Positions 15,105-23,191 are shown, counted from the first letter of the stretch. The stretch: DNA of 23,191 nucleotides from CAXXFQ01 sp963674475 (GCA_963674475.2 CAXXFQ010000007.1:1-23191), one strand, 5' to 3'. Numbers and translations are program-made. The notes: generated by a model from the sequence alone, not told the origin.

Positions 15105-18100
15105 CCAACCCGGACGGTGAGCGTATCGGGTTCACCTTTGAACCGACACCGTCGGTATCCCTTCTGGGAACGGTTTTCACACCGAAATTCACACCGGATC
15201 CCGGGGTTCAGGACCAGCTTGAAGTCGATCCCATCAATTTGACTTACAAGGGAGACGGCACTTTTGTTTTCTTCCTGCTCGGCTTCAATTACAACCCGTC
15301 GGATTTCCGTCTGAAGAGAAAAGACGGTACCATCTACCATTACAGCCAGTTCAACGGCCTTGATAAAATAGCCGACCGCAACAGCAATGAACTGACCTAC
15401 ACCTATAATGGAATTTTTCACTCTTCAGGCAAATCTATTTCATTTGACAGGGATACGGCCGGAAGAATTACAAAAGTAATAGATCCTGAAGGCAATGAAA
15501 TCAACTATGCTTACAATACTGCCGGCGACCTTGAATTGGTCACGGACCAGGCAGGTCTGACCAGCACTTACGGCTATTTTGCCGATCCGGTCCATTACCT
15601 GGAGACCATTAATGATTCACTGGGGAATCAGGCGGCCCGGTATGAATACGATTCAGAAGGCCGTCTGACCGCCTTTATTAATGCCAAAGGAGACCGCGCT
15701 GAGCAAAGCTATGATCCGGCAGCCTTCAGCGGCACGTTTACCGATATCAACGGTCATGTCACGGATATCTACTACGATGCCCGGGGCAATATTATCCGGG
15801 AGGTCAATCCATTAGGCGAAGAGACCTCTTTTACCTGGGATGGTGACAACAACAAGACATCGGAAACCGATGAAAACGGGAACACCACCCAGTATACCTA
15901 TGACGACCGCGGAAATGTGCTTTCAAAGACTGACGCTACGGGCCATGTCACAACATTTACCTATAATACATTTAACCAGATCACCCGTGTCACCGATTCA
16001 TCCGGCCGGTCGACTGTTGCGGTGTTTGACGACCAGGGCAACTTGATGCAGTTCACCAACCCGGCCGGACAGACCGCCGGTTTTACCTATCTGCCGGATG
16101 GCAGGATCGAAACGTTGACCGATTTCAGCGGTCATGTCACCACCTATGAATACACTGATGATATTGCCCACCCGACCCGGATCATCAATCCGGATGGGAC
16201 ATCCAGGACGTTTACCTATCTGTGGACCGGCCAGGTTGTCGATATGACCGATGAGAACGGCGGCAGATGGCTGCGGACCTATGATCATATCGGCCGGCTG
16301 AAGACCATCACCGATCCGCTGGGACATACAACGGGATATGGCTACACCGGGCATTTGCAGACCAGCAAAACCTGTGCACTGGGTTATGCAACGACTTATG
16401 GGTATAATGAGGCCAACCTGATGATCAGCCAGACCGATCATCTCGGCAACACGACCACATTTGAATATGACGCTGCCGGTAACAGGACTGCCATCATTGA
16501 CCCGGTGGGCAACACCACCAGCTTTGTCTTCGATGAGTTGAACCGGCTGATCGAAAAAATTGATCCGCTGAATATGAGGACCAGCTATGCTTACGATCCG
16601 GCCGGCAACCTGGCAGAACTGGTGGACCGGAACAACCGGAGGCGGACTTTTGATTATGATGCCCTTAACCGGATGGTCCGTGAAACTTGGTTTGACGGGG
16701 CTGCAACGGTGAATGTAATAAACTACGGTCATGATACTGCGGGCAACCAGACCTATGTTGCTGATCAATTCAGTTCATTGTATTTTTCCTACGACAATGC
16801 AGGTCAGGTTCTGACTGTGGACAATACCGGCACTCCCGGGGTACCTGCGGTAACGCTGACCTATGGGTATGATCCAATGGGTAACCGGATTTCTGTGGAA
16901 GACAGCCTGGGCATCAGGGCTGATTCCGTCTACGGCAGCCGGAGAAGACTGCTCAGCCGAACCTGGCAGGGCACGGGAATGGCATATCCGGTGCGGGTTA
17001 ACTTTGGGTATAACCCGCGTGGCAACATCAACATGGTGGACCGATTTACTAACACCAGCGGTTTGAACCCGGTGGGCTCAAGTACCCTCATCTATGATGC
17101 AGGCAGCCGCCTGACAGACCTGACCCATGATGTCATTAACGGCGGAACTACCACGGTAGCAGATTATGAATACACCTATAATACACCAGGACTGCTGATC
17201 AATGAAACTCATCACGGCCAGACCTTTGGCTATCACTATGACCTGACCGGCCAGCTTACAGGAAGCACCCGGGCTGTGTTCGGCCCGGAGGATTTTGCAT
17301 ATGATGCCAACGGGAGCCGCACCGGTGCAGGTTATACGGTGGGCGCCGCCAACCGGATCTTAAGCGATCCCGATTACACATACGGCTATGATGCCGAGGG
17401 CAATATGACCACCAGAACCGACAGTGCGACAGGAATGGTAACGGCGTTTGGTTATGATCACCGTAACCGGCTTGTCCGCGTCGAAAAACGGGATGCGGCA
17501 GATACCCTTTTGAGCACGATATCATATACCTATGACGGTCTGGACCGCCGCATATCGACATGGGTTAACGGTCAGGTGACGACTATGGTTTATGATGGTG
17601 ACAATGCCTGGGTTGATTTTAATACTGCTGCCGACGTTGAGACCCTTTACATGTTTGGTGATGGACCTGACTCACTGATTGCCCGCAGCCGGCCGACAGG
17701 GGAAACAGACTGGTACCTGGCGGACAGACTCGGCACGGTCAGGGATATAGTCGATTCCGACGGCAACCTGCTCAACCATATTGACTACGATAGTTTTGGC
17801 GGGGTCTTCAGCCAGACCGATGCCGCTCAGGGAGACCGTTTTCTGTTCACCGGCCGGGAATTCAGCGAAGCGACCGGGCTGTATTATTACCGGAACCGGT
17901 ATTATGATCCGGGCCTTGGCCGCTTCATCAGTGAAGACCCAATGGGATTCGATGCCGGCGACTTCAACCTTTACCGGTATGTGAATAACAGTCCGCTGAA
18001 CGGTACCGATCCCACGGGCGAGCAAACCATTGTTCAAAGTGCACTGATTTTTGCCTGCTCTTCCATCAAGGCGGTACAGGCGGCCGATGCCCAGATAAAA

Positions 18101-18310
18101 ATCTGGCTGCCGCCGCTGCTGGCTGTCAGGGATGTTTTGTCAACCGGCACCTTTACCCCGTATACGCCGCCGACAGCAGCAGATATGGCCACTGATGCAG
18201 TCTTTGACCATCTCCCCTCGTCACCCTGCGGGCTGCCTACGCCGGTGATTGACCAGTATAAGGACCTGGTAAAATGGGCCTTGAATAACATATGGTTCCC
18301 AAGACGATAG
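14987..18310 (+). CDS. Giant RHS surface protein, C-terminal part (RHS repeats, core and tip)
   Basis: Continuation of the previous frame. Its real reading enters at about 15002 (ADPQIRETVPVQPME follows YGWTLKL when one G is restored). The nominal ATG 14987 is not a likely natural start. Dozens of YD/RHS repeats follow (YTYDDRGNVLSKTDATG, FEYDAAGNRTAIIDPVG, FDYDALNRMVRETW). The RHS-associated core is YLADRLGTVRDIVD, YDSFGGVF, FTGREFSEATGLYYYRNRYY, DPGLGRFISEDPMGF and YRYVNNSPLNGTDPTG. In RHS proteins the repeats build a closed shell around a C-terminal tip. Here the tip is the last 94 residues (about 1014-1107, IWLPPLLAVRDVLSTG ... NNIWFPRR), with no toxin family I recognise. No immunity-like gene follows; an IS lies 150 bases downstream. 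Restored length is about 2,624 residues. Confidence 0.85.
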   Translation: MDPQAADPQIRETVPVQPMEDTLGFFVAKPYRMGTRVYLTNPDGERIGFTFEPTPSVSLLGTVFTPKFTPDPGVQDQLEVDPINLTYKGDGTFVFFLLGFNYNPSDFRLKRKDGTIYHYSQFNGLDKIADRNSNELTYTYNGIFHSSGKSISFDRDTAGRITKVIDPEGNEINYAYNTAGDLELVTDQAGLTSTYGYFADPVHYLETINDSLGNQAARYEYDSEGRLTAFINAKGDRAEQSYDPAAFSGTFTDINGHVTDIYYDARGNIIREVNPLGEETSFTWDGDNNKTSETDENGNTTQYTYDDRGNVLSKTDATGHVTTFTYNTFNQITRVTDSSGRSTVAVFDDQGNLMQFTNPAGQTAGFTYLPDGRIETLTDFSGHVTTYEYTDDIAHPTRIINPDGTSRTFTYLWTGQVVDMTDENGGRWLRTYDHIGRLKTITDPLGHTTGYGYTGHLQTSKTCALGYATTYGYNEANLMISQTDHLGNTTTFEYDAAGNRTAIIDPVGNTTSFVFDELNRLIEKIDPLNMRTSYAYDPAGNLAELVDRNNRRRTFDYDALNRMVRETWFDGAATVNVINYGHDTAGNQTYVADQFSSLYFSYDNAGQVLTVDNTGTPGVPAVTLTYGYDPMGNRISVEDSLGIRADSVYGSRRRLLSRTWQGTGMAYPVRVNFGYNPRGNINMVDRFTNTSGLNPVGSSTLIYDAGSRLTDLTHDVINGGTTTVADYEYTYNTPGLLINETHHGQTFGYHYDLTGQLTGSTRAVFGPEDFAYDANGSRTGAGYTVGAANRILSDPDYTYGYDAEGNMTTRTDSATGMVTAFGYDHRNRLVRVEKRDAADTLLSTISYTYDGLDRRISTWVNGQVTTMVYDGDNAWVDFNTAADVETLYMFGDGPDSLIARSRPTGETDWYLADRLGTVRDIVDSDGNLLNHIDYDSFGGVFSQTDAAQGDRFLFTGREFSEATGLYYYRNRYYDPGLGRFISEDPMGFDAGDFNLYRYVNNSPLNGTDPTGEQTIVQSALIFACSSIKAVQAADAQIKIWLPPLLAVRDVLSTGTFTPYTPPTAADMATDAVFDHLPSSPCGLPTPVIDQYKDLVKWALNNIWFPRR

Positions 18311-18352
18311 GCCGCCAAAAGACAACCCCACGGCTTTAGGGCTTGCAATTCC

Positions 18353-18398
18353 AGGCCCTGCACCGGCAGCGGTATTCTGTTCTGCTGGTGCCGGGCCT
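18353..18398 (+). terminator. GC-rich hairpin downstream of the RHS gene
   Basis: AGGCCCTGCACC (18353-18364) and AGC pair with GCTGGTGCCGGGCCT (18384-18398), leaving an imperfect GC-rich stem about 43 bases after the RHS stop. There is no T-tract, so it may be a weak terminator or a coding remnant. Confidence 0.35.
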
Positions 18399-18463
18399 GA
18401 TGTAATCTCAGGCTGATAAATAAATTCAAATGGTTATCAATTAAAGAGCGAAATGTAGCGTCT

Positions 18464-20649
18464 AGAGCTTTCTCGGGATAACATCCCGAGAGCTAATGGT
18501 GACAGGGCTTCAGGTGTCGCGACGGGTGTCGCGTGGGGTTGAGATGACAAAATGGGTCAGGTCTGTAGAAATTCAAAAGAATTTTGACTGGAATTGGATA
18601 AAGATCAATCGATTCAGGTTAAATTTGCCGGAATAAGGGCGAGGGTATCCTTCCGATTGTAATGAATAAGTTCTTTAGCAAACAAGGAGAGTGGATCAAG
18701 GCTATATTAGCTTGAGTCCTGATATTCAAGCGTTGCGCTTGACAAAGCGCCTTCAAGGATTTGAGTCCGCACGGCATTCGCAGTAAAGTCTTGCTTTGTC
18801 ACCTGATAACGTACAACGGCATGATGTGCGATGTTGGCGAGGGTAAGGCGGATTAAGCCATAATCGGCATTCCGTGATGCTCCTTCGATGTTGTAAGCAT
18901 CATTGTTGAAGTTGCACCGTTCGGAAGCACTGCGTTGTTTCATGAGTTCCTTGAATTTTCGGCTCGACCGGGGTAAAGGCGGGAAGAGTCGAGGATTCGA
19001 AGAAGCGTCCAGGTGAACATAGGGCCCGAGGGAACTGTGCGGCTCACAGTCCTGCCGTCTGGGGCATTCATCCTTATGAAACACATACATGAATTTTCCG
19101 TTTCGGTGGGTACCGCGTTTTGCCGGACAGTTATAAAGATATTTTTGTTTCTTGGCAATGTGGGCATGCCTGCGCATCGGCTTACCAGCTGGACAGAGCG
19201 GAACGCCGTCCAGATCCAAACAGATGTCACTGTCTTCGGATAGATGGGGATAGGCATTTTGGCTGGCCCGTGAAAGCGGTATGATGGGGATAACGTTTTT
19301 GGCGCCAAAATAGCGATAATGGGCTTCGGCATCATGATGACCATCGCCGCAAAAAGTCGACACGGCGATGTTCAGATCGTTTTCACGCACGGCCTTCAGG
19401 AATCGGTCGAAAGAAGTCAGCGATAAGGTATAATCACTCTCGTTGCCTCCACGCATATGAGTCAGCAAAGGGAAATCATGCCCGTCCTGGGTGACTACCA
19501 GATGATAATAGCGGTCGCCGAAGATATAAGCATCCCGATGGTGGTCATAGCACCATTGGGCGGTAGGACTGGTGTAATACCGGTCATGATCGCATTGGTA
19601 GATGCCCTCGGCACGACATGCGCAGGACGGACGTCCACTGCCGGAGGCGGCGGTTTTCAAAATGGAACCGTCGCCGGATATGACGAGGTTTTGCAAATCG
19701 GATATCAACGCTTCCTGGATATTGGGTTTAACCCCCAATTGAATGTGCAGATCTTCCAGTATCCGGTACATATCCTTTGGCCGTGGTTCTTTCTCATTTT
19801 CCAGCAGTACCTGGGCGAGCTTTTCGGACTGCGAATGATTCGGATCGAAATCATTCTTTTTCGTTTTCTTTTCTTTTTTCAGGTTCCGTTTATGCAGGCC
19901 GGCGTTGTATTTGGAACGTTTGACCCGATTTTCGCATTGACAGGGCTTACAGTAAGGACCGTCGACGATACGTTTCATGAAATCATAATAGGTCCCGACA
20001 CCGGGGGCGGCGTCGGGTTCAAAACCCGTCAGGACAGCGATCAGAGGATTAGAGCGAGTCCGGGCAACCCAGCCTGTGATGCCCCTTTGTCTGAGAACGG
20101 TCATCAGGATCAAAGAACGTAGCATGCATGTCGGGTCCTTTGCTTTTTCACGCTTAGCGTGTGAGTAAAGTGACTCAAGGATCGAAATGACCGGATCGAG
20201 ATTCATATTTTTCATGATGTAGATTTCTTTTTCAAACAGATTCAGATTGGCGGAGAAAATAACATCTTTCGCTCGAAGCTTGAAATGCTTTGCAAGATGA
20301 TCAAGGTATTCATGATGTAGCATTGCTCTTCACCGTCTTTAACCCATATAGCCGAAGATGGTTGGAGTCTTGTTTTCAAACCGATTGGCAGCCCGTGATC
20401 GGTGAAAACGGTTCCTATTATATATATACGCATCATTATCCCACTGTCTATATACTGTCGCTTCGTTTATGCGGATTTTTTTGGCGGATCCGACCGAAAA
20501 CGTCATTGATCTGGTCGCCGCAAAGTTTTCTCGCGAGGGTAAAGGGTATCCCGAGAGTTATTTGTGCTGTTTGAAAGAAAGGTTGATACTTTTAGGTGTT
20601 GGCTATATAGTTGTGTTTATTCAAATAGTTATTATCCCGAGAGAGCTCT
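18464..20649 (-). mobile_element. IS1182-like insertion sequence with terminal inverted repeats
   Basis: The bases at 18464-18483 (AGAGCTTTCTCGGGATAACA) match the reverse complement of 20630-20649 at 18 of 20 positions, giving an element of about 2,186 bases around one intact transposase gene on the minus strand. The left repeat continues into a perfect palindrome (CTCGGGAT-AAC-ATCCCGAG, 18472-18490). Another CCCGAGAG word occurs at about 20551 near the right end. I could not find an unambiguous target duplication. The element sits between the RHS gene and the IS66-like element. Confidence 0.6.
18707..20323 (-). CDS. DDE transposase, IS1182-like
   Basis: A 538-residue transposase that appears intact. 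The N-terminal region (about 40-125: DPVISILESLYSHAKREKAK, GITGWVARTRSNPLIAVLTG, GVGTYYDFMKRI) is the helical DNA-binding part typical of IS1182-like enzymes. The RNaseH-like core has D218 in SGDGSILKTAASG, a cysteine/histidine-rich segment CACRAEGIYQCDHDRYY (233-249), D327 in FCGDGHHDAEAHYRYFG and a likely E468 in RSASERCNF, so the DDE triad seems complete. ATG at 20323 gives the full N-terminus; a later methionine (MKNMNLDPV, residue 37) is an alternative start. It is the only coding sequence of its element. Family naming is from memory of motif layout; an IS4-superfamily group of unclassified ISs is the alternative. Confidence 0.75.
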   Translation of the reverse strand: MLHHEYLDHLAKHFKLRAKDVIFSANLNLFEKEIYIMKNMNLDPVISILESLYSHAKREKAKDPTCMLRSLILMTVLRQRGITGWVARTRSNPLIAVLTGFEPDAAPGVGTYYDFMKRIVDGPYCKPCQCENRVKRSKYNAGLHKRNLKKEKKTKKNDFDPNHSQSEKLAQVLLENEKEPRPKDMYRILEDLHIQLGVKPNIQEALISDLQNLVISGDGSILKTAASGSGRPSCACRAEGIYQCDHDRYYTSPTAQWCYDHHRDAYIFGDRYYHLVVTQDGHDFPLLTHMRGGNESDYTLSLTSFDRFLKAVRENDLNIAVSTFCGDGHHDAEAHYRYFGAKNVIPIIPLSRASQNAYPHLSEDSDICLDLDGVPLCPAGKPMRRHAHIAKKQKYLYNCPAKRGTHRNGKFMYVFHKDECPRRQDCEPHSSLGPYVHLDASSNPRLFPPLPRSSRKFKELMKQRSASERCNFNNDAYNIEGASRNADYGLIRLTLANIAHHAVVRYQVTKQDFTANAVRTQILEGALSSATLEYQDSS

Positions 20650-20669
20650 CTATGGTATTTTGCGACAAA

Positions 20670-20677
20670 GTTTTTTT
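20670..20677. repeat. 8-bp target-site duplication, left copy (IS66-like element)
   Basis: GTTTTTTT immediately precedes the left end of the IS66-like element, and the identical 8 bases follow its right end at 23180-23187. An 8-bp duplication is the norm for the IS66 family. The sequence is low-complexity, but the position at both repeat boundaries is exact. Confidence 0.75.
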
Positions 20678-21065
20678 GTATCCTATTCACCCTAGTAGAT
20701 TCAGCGCGAGAAGGCATGAAACGGCACGAAAATGGAAAAAATTGGTAAAACTCATTTTTTTGCAAGACAAGCCAAAAGGATGATGCTATGGTCAGAATAT
20801 GAGCCCCCAAGAGATAAAAAAAATACTTCATAATATTGATTTCCAAGCAGACAGTTCCCTTCAAGAACCGTTCTCCAAAGGACTTCCAATCCTAATAAAT
20901 CTTGTCGAAAAATTGAGCGAAGAAAACGAACAATTGAAGATAGAAATCCAAAAACTTCGCGATGAAAACAACCAACTTAAAGGAGAACAGGGCAAACCGA
21001 AAATCCGTGGCAAAAAAGGACGTGGCAAAGGCAAAAACGTATCCTCGGAAAAAGACAGAAAGGAA

Positions 21066-21226
21066 GGGTGCAATTCAATAATTTAGGTTTTGGCCTGATG
21101 ACGGGTATTTTGCATAAAAAGTCAAAATGTGGCATTCATAACCACCTGATTTTATAGAACCTGAATTTTATGATTTGTCTGTTATGTTGCCAAAAAGTAT
21201 CAAATCTAAATTATCGGTTTGCACCC
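21066..21226. mobile_element. 161-bp MITE-like element with 8-bp target duplication
   Basis: Terminal inverted repeats of 21 bases (GGGTGCAA...ATAATTTAG at 21066-21086 and its complement at 21206-21226) match at 18 positions. The element is flanked by direct copies of GAAAGGAA (21058-21065 and 21227-21234). It contains no gene. Deleting the element and one duplication copy joins the transposase codons GAA and CGA in frame (DRKE|REGKKEKK), which confirms both ends. The parent IS family is unknown. Confidence 0.85.
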
Positions 21227-21360
21227 GAAAGGAACGAGAAGGAAAAAAGGAAAAAAAGCAGGAAATCAAAAAGAAAGATACCACCATTGATCGGACCGAA
21301 ATATGTAAAGTCGATCCCTCCATATTATCCGCTGATGCCGAATACAGAGGGTATGAACCT

Positions 21361-21836
21361 GTTGATGAGATTCAAATATTGTAACGCTTTTTTTGAATCC
21401 TTTTTTTAAGGCAACTTGTGTATTTAATGCAAAATCAGCAGATTACAAAAACAATGGAAAAGACACGATTTGCAAAATATTGTAACGTTCAGGAAAAATC
21501 TGAAATTTAGGCTGACGTTTCAAAAATGAGCTCCGAAGTAAAATATAGTATTGTTAATAAAATCAATGCGTTGTGGCAAAAGAGCTTTGAGCCGGAAGGA
21601 AGGTGTCGCCAATTGGAGACACCAGTATGCTTCTATGAATTCAAAGTATCTAAGCAGATAGCATGATATTTTGACCGTTACAAGCAGAATTTCGGGAACT
21701 GGGTAATGCGGCGGGGTAAGCTGGGTACTTTTTTTAATTTCAGCAGGGTAAGCGGCGGGATAATGCACAGGCAAGCGTTACAGTTTTTTGTCACTGATTT
21801 AGGGGGACAGCGTTACAATATTTGAATCTTACCAAC
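21361..21836. mobile_element. 476-bp inverted-repeat element inserted in the transposase gene
   Basis: Its ends are inverted repeats of 28 bases (21361-21388 and 21809-21836), 26 of 28 matching, with a perfect inner 21-base block. Removing exactly this interval fuses CCT to GTC, restoring GYEP|VLVQEILI in frame. No target duplication is visible. The 12-mer AATATTGTAACG of the left end recurs at 21476-21487, and AGCGTTACA of the right end recurs at 21774-21782, as if a smaller related copy is nested inside. No convincing gene lies within; a short frame at about 21526 (SSEVKYSIVNKINALW) is not identifiable. Confidence 0.7.
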
Positions 21837-23179
21837 GTCCTTGTGCAAGAAATTCTGATCACAACGGATAACGTCGAATATAGAAAAGAAATCTTTTATT
21901 CCCCTTCCGAGAACCGCACTTACGTGGGAGAATTACCAGCAGGTATAGTTGGGGAGTTCGGTCCCGGTATACGATCTTTAGTTTGCACACTGAAATATGT
22001 GGCAAACATGTCTCAGCCAAAAATCCGGGAGTTGCTTGAGAACTGTGGCATTAACATTTCACAATCGACTATTTCACGAATCCTTACGAAGGATGAAACC
22101 GGGTTCAACCAGGAGAAAATAGACATTTTTCTTTCTGCACTGGAGCATACTCCTTATCACCAAATCGACGACACCACGGTAAGGGTTAACGGCCAAAACC
22201 ACTATTCACAGATTTTCTGTAATCCATATTATACAGCATTTTTCACCGTCCCACGCAAAGATCGTCTCACGATACTGGATTTGTTGTTGTGTGGTAGGGA
22301 AAGAACATATCGTTTTGATCAGATGGCATTTTGTCTAATGGCGGATTTCAGGGTTGGAAAAAAAGTGATCGATCAGCTTCGGAGTTTGACCGACAACAAG
22401 GAGCTGTGTGAAACGCAAATGCAACTGTTACTGGAAAAGGTCTTTAAAAAAGGAAAAGGAAAAAACACAAAGACCAGGGTTATGGAAGCCGCAGCCATAG
22501 CCGCATATCATAGTCAAACAGATGTTCCGATTGTAGACATTTTGTTAGCCGATGATGCGCCGCAATTTAAAAAGATTGTTGAGGAACTGGCCCTTTGCTG
22601 GATTCATGAAGGTCGTCACTACAACCGTTTGGATCCGGTCGTACCATGCAATGTCAATGCTCTCAAGGATTTCAAGACACGCTTCTGGGACTTCTATGGT
22701 GATCTTCTGATCTTCAAACAGAATCCAAGCCAGGAAACAGCGGCAAAGTTATCCATCGAATTCGATGAGCTATTCTCCAGTAAAACGATTTATGACACTC
22801 TAAACGATCGTATAGAAAAAACCAGGAACAAAAAAAAGGAACTCTTGTTGGTCCTGAAACATCCTTGCTTGCCACTTCATAACAATGATTCAGAATTGGG
22901 GGCAAGAGTTGAAAAACGTAGACAGGATGTTAGCGTGCATACGATATCCAAGGCAGGAACAACAGCAAAAGATTCCTTTCTCACCATTGTCCAAACCGCA
23001 AAAAAATTGGGGGTCAACTCTTTCGATTACATCCGCGACAGGGTTTCCAAAAACTTCAGTATGCCAGCGTTATCTGATCTAATTATTGAAAAAGCGAAGC
23101 TACAGTCCGGGTAAGTGTTTTCTTCTCAAGTTCGCATCTTAATTTTTGGGATCCCATGTGTAGGGGGTGAATAGGATAC

Positions 23180-23187
23180 GTTTTTTT
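23180..23187. repeat. 8-bp target-site duplication, right copy (IS66-like element)
   Basis: GTTTTTTT follows the right terminal repeat of the IS66-like element and equals the bases just before its left end (20670-20677). Confidence 0.75.
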
Positions 23188-23191
23188 AATA

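Larger units (their letters stand above)
20799..23114 (+). pseudogene. IS66-like transposase split into three segments by insertions
   Basis: The ancestral gene reads 20799-21065 (89 codons), 21235-21360 (42 codons) and 21837-23114 (425 codons plus stop). All three join exactly in frame, giving about 556 codons, the usual IS66 TnpC size. Segment 1 has a leucine-zipper coiled coil (LVEKLSEENEQLKIEIQKL) and a basic linker. Segment 2 carries the linker into the catalytic part (TIDRTEICKVDPS, AEYRGYEP). Segment 3 has VLVQEILITTDN, EIFYSPSENRTYVGELPAG, the first catalytic D in HQIDDTTVRVNGQ, the second in LLADDAPQFKK, and E in NDSELGARVEKRR. Segment 3 has an apparent TTG start at 21822 inside the inserted element and could make an N-terminally truncated protein, but autonomous transposition is unlikely. 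Confidence 0.82.
20678..23179 (+). mobile_element. IS66-like insertion sequence, disrupted by two nested elements
   Basis: Terminal inverted repeats begin GTATCCTATTCACCC (20678-20692) and end with the exact complement (23165-23179), flanked by the 8-bp duplication GTTTTTTT. The element spans 2,502 bases; subtracting the two internal insertions (161 bases plus an 8-bp duplication, and 476 bases) leaves about 1,857 bases, enough for one transposase gene. No orf1/orf2 accessory genes are seen, so it resembles the single-gene (ISBst12-like) branch of IS66. Its left boundary lies 28 bases from the right end of the IS1182-like element. Confidence 0.8.

Noticed and set aside
14987..15110. Programmed -1 ribosomal frameshifting in the RHS gene
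   Set aside because: The overlap has no X XXY YYZ slippery heptamer and no clear stimulatory structure. A one-base loss (G near 15002) explains it more simply.
15998..16768. 256-codon minus-strand open frame
   Set aside because: Antisense shadow of the RHS repeats; its repetitive composition mirrors the YD repeats.
10600..18000. Short regularly spaced repeats as a possible CRISPR array
   Set aside because: The periodicity comes from PKD and YD protein repeats in an open frame with variable DNA sequence; no conserved 25-37 base repeat with unique spacers exists in the window.
19457..20122. 221-codon plus-strand open frame
   Set aside because: Antisense to the intact IS1182-like transposase with complete DDE residues; no independent motifs.
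21520..21774. 84-codon minus-strand frame inside the 476-bp element
   Set aside because: Low-complexity proline-rich start with no motif or ribosome binding site; not supported as a transposase or other gene.

Overview
The window looks like an accessory, decaying region of a mesophilic Gram-negative bacterium, most likely a deltaproteobacterium of the Desulfobacteraceae type. This placement is inferred from the protein families (an ebo/EDB-like cluster, a PEP-CTERM sorting signal, a giant PKD/RHS surface protein, and IS1595-, IS1182- and IS66-type transposases). There are no rRNA, tRNA or housekeeping genes to confirm it.

Left edge (1-870, minus strand): a frameshifted piece of an endonuclease/exonuclease/phosphatase family gene abuts the C-terminal remnant of an IS1595-type transposase.

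Region 879-8041 (all plus strand, tightly packed): an ebo/EDB-like metabolic cluster. In order it holds an internally deleted inositol-3-phosphate synthase, a VTT (TVP38/TMEM64) membrane protein, a secreted prenyltransferase/squalene-oxidase-repeat protein, a 22-codon ghost of a sugar-phosphate isomerase, a UbiA prenyltransferase (EboC-like), a phosphodiesterase (EboF-like), a second isomerase ghost of 67 codons without a start, a YdjY-domain protein, a small unknown protein, a cupin and a TatD-type hydrolase (EboB-like). Three soluble sugar/cyclitol enzyme genes are reduced to stubs, while the membrane, exported and hydrolase genes remain intact. ebo clusters have been linked to precursor trafficking or unidentified small-molecule metabolism; the product here is unknown.

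Region 8042-10436: mostly non-coding debris. It contains the 3' end of a group II intron (reverse transcriptase tail plus domain V/VI-like hairpins), a 16-bp inverted repeat, a sigma-54-like promoter, and two eroded copies of a PEP-CTERM protein gene. The second copy still has an open C-terminus with the sorting signal.

Region 10437-18310: one very large secreted protein (about 2,620 residues if repaired) split by a one-base frameshift near 15002. It combines a signal peptide, PKD, PA14, a toroid domain like that of the 1989-3206 protein, more PKD/Ig/FN3 modules, a long RHS/YD-repeat region, an RHS core and a 94-residue variable tip.

Region 18464-23187: stacked mobile elements. An IS1182-like element (terminal inverted repeats at 18464-18483 and 20630-20649) is followed by an IS66-like element (20678-23179) with a clean 8-bp target duplication. 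Two smaller inverted-repeat elements have inserted into its transposase gene: a 161-bp element with its own 8-bp duplication and a 476-bp element without one. Removing both restores a single frame of about 556 codons.
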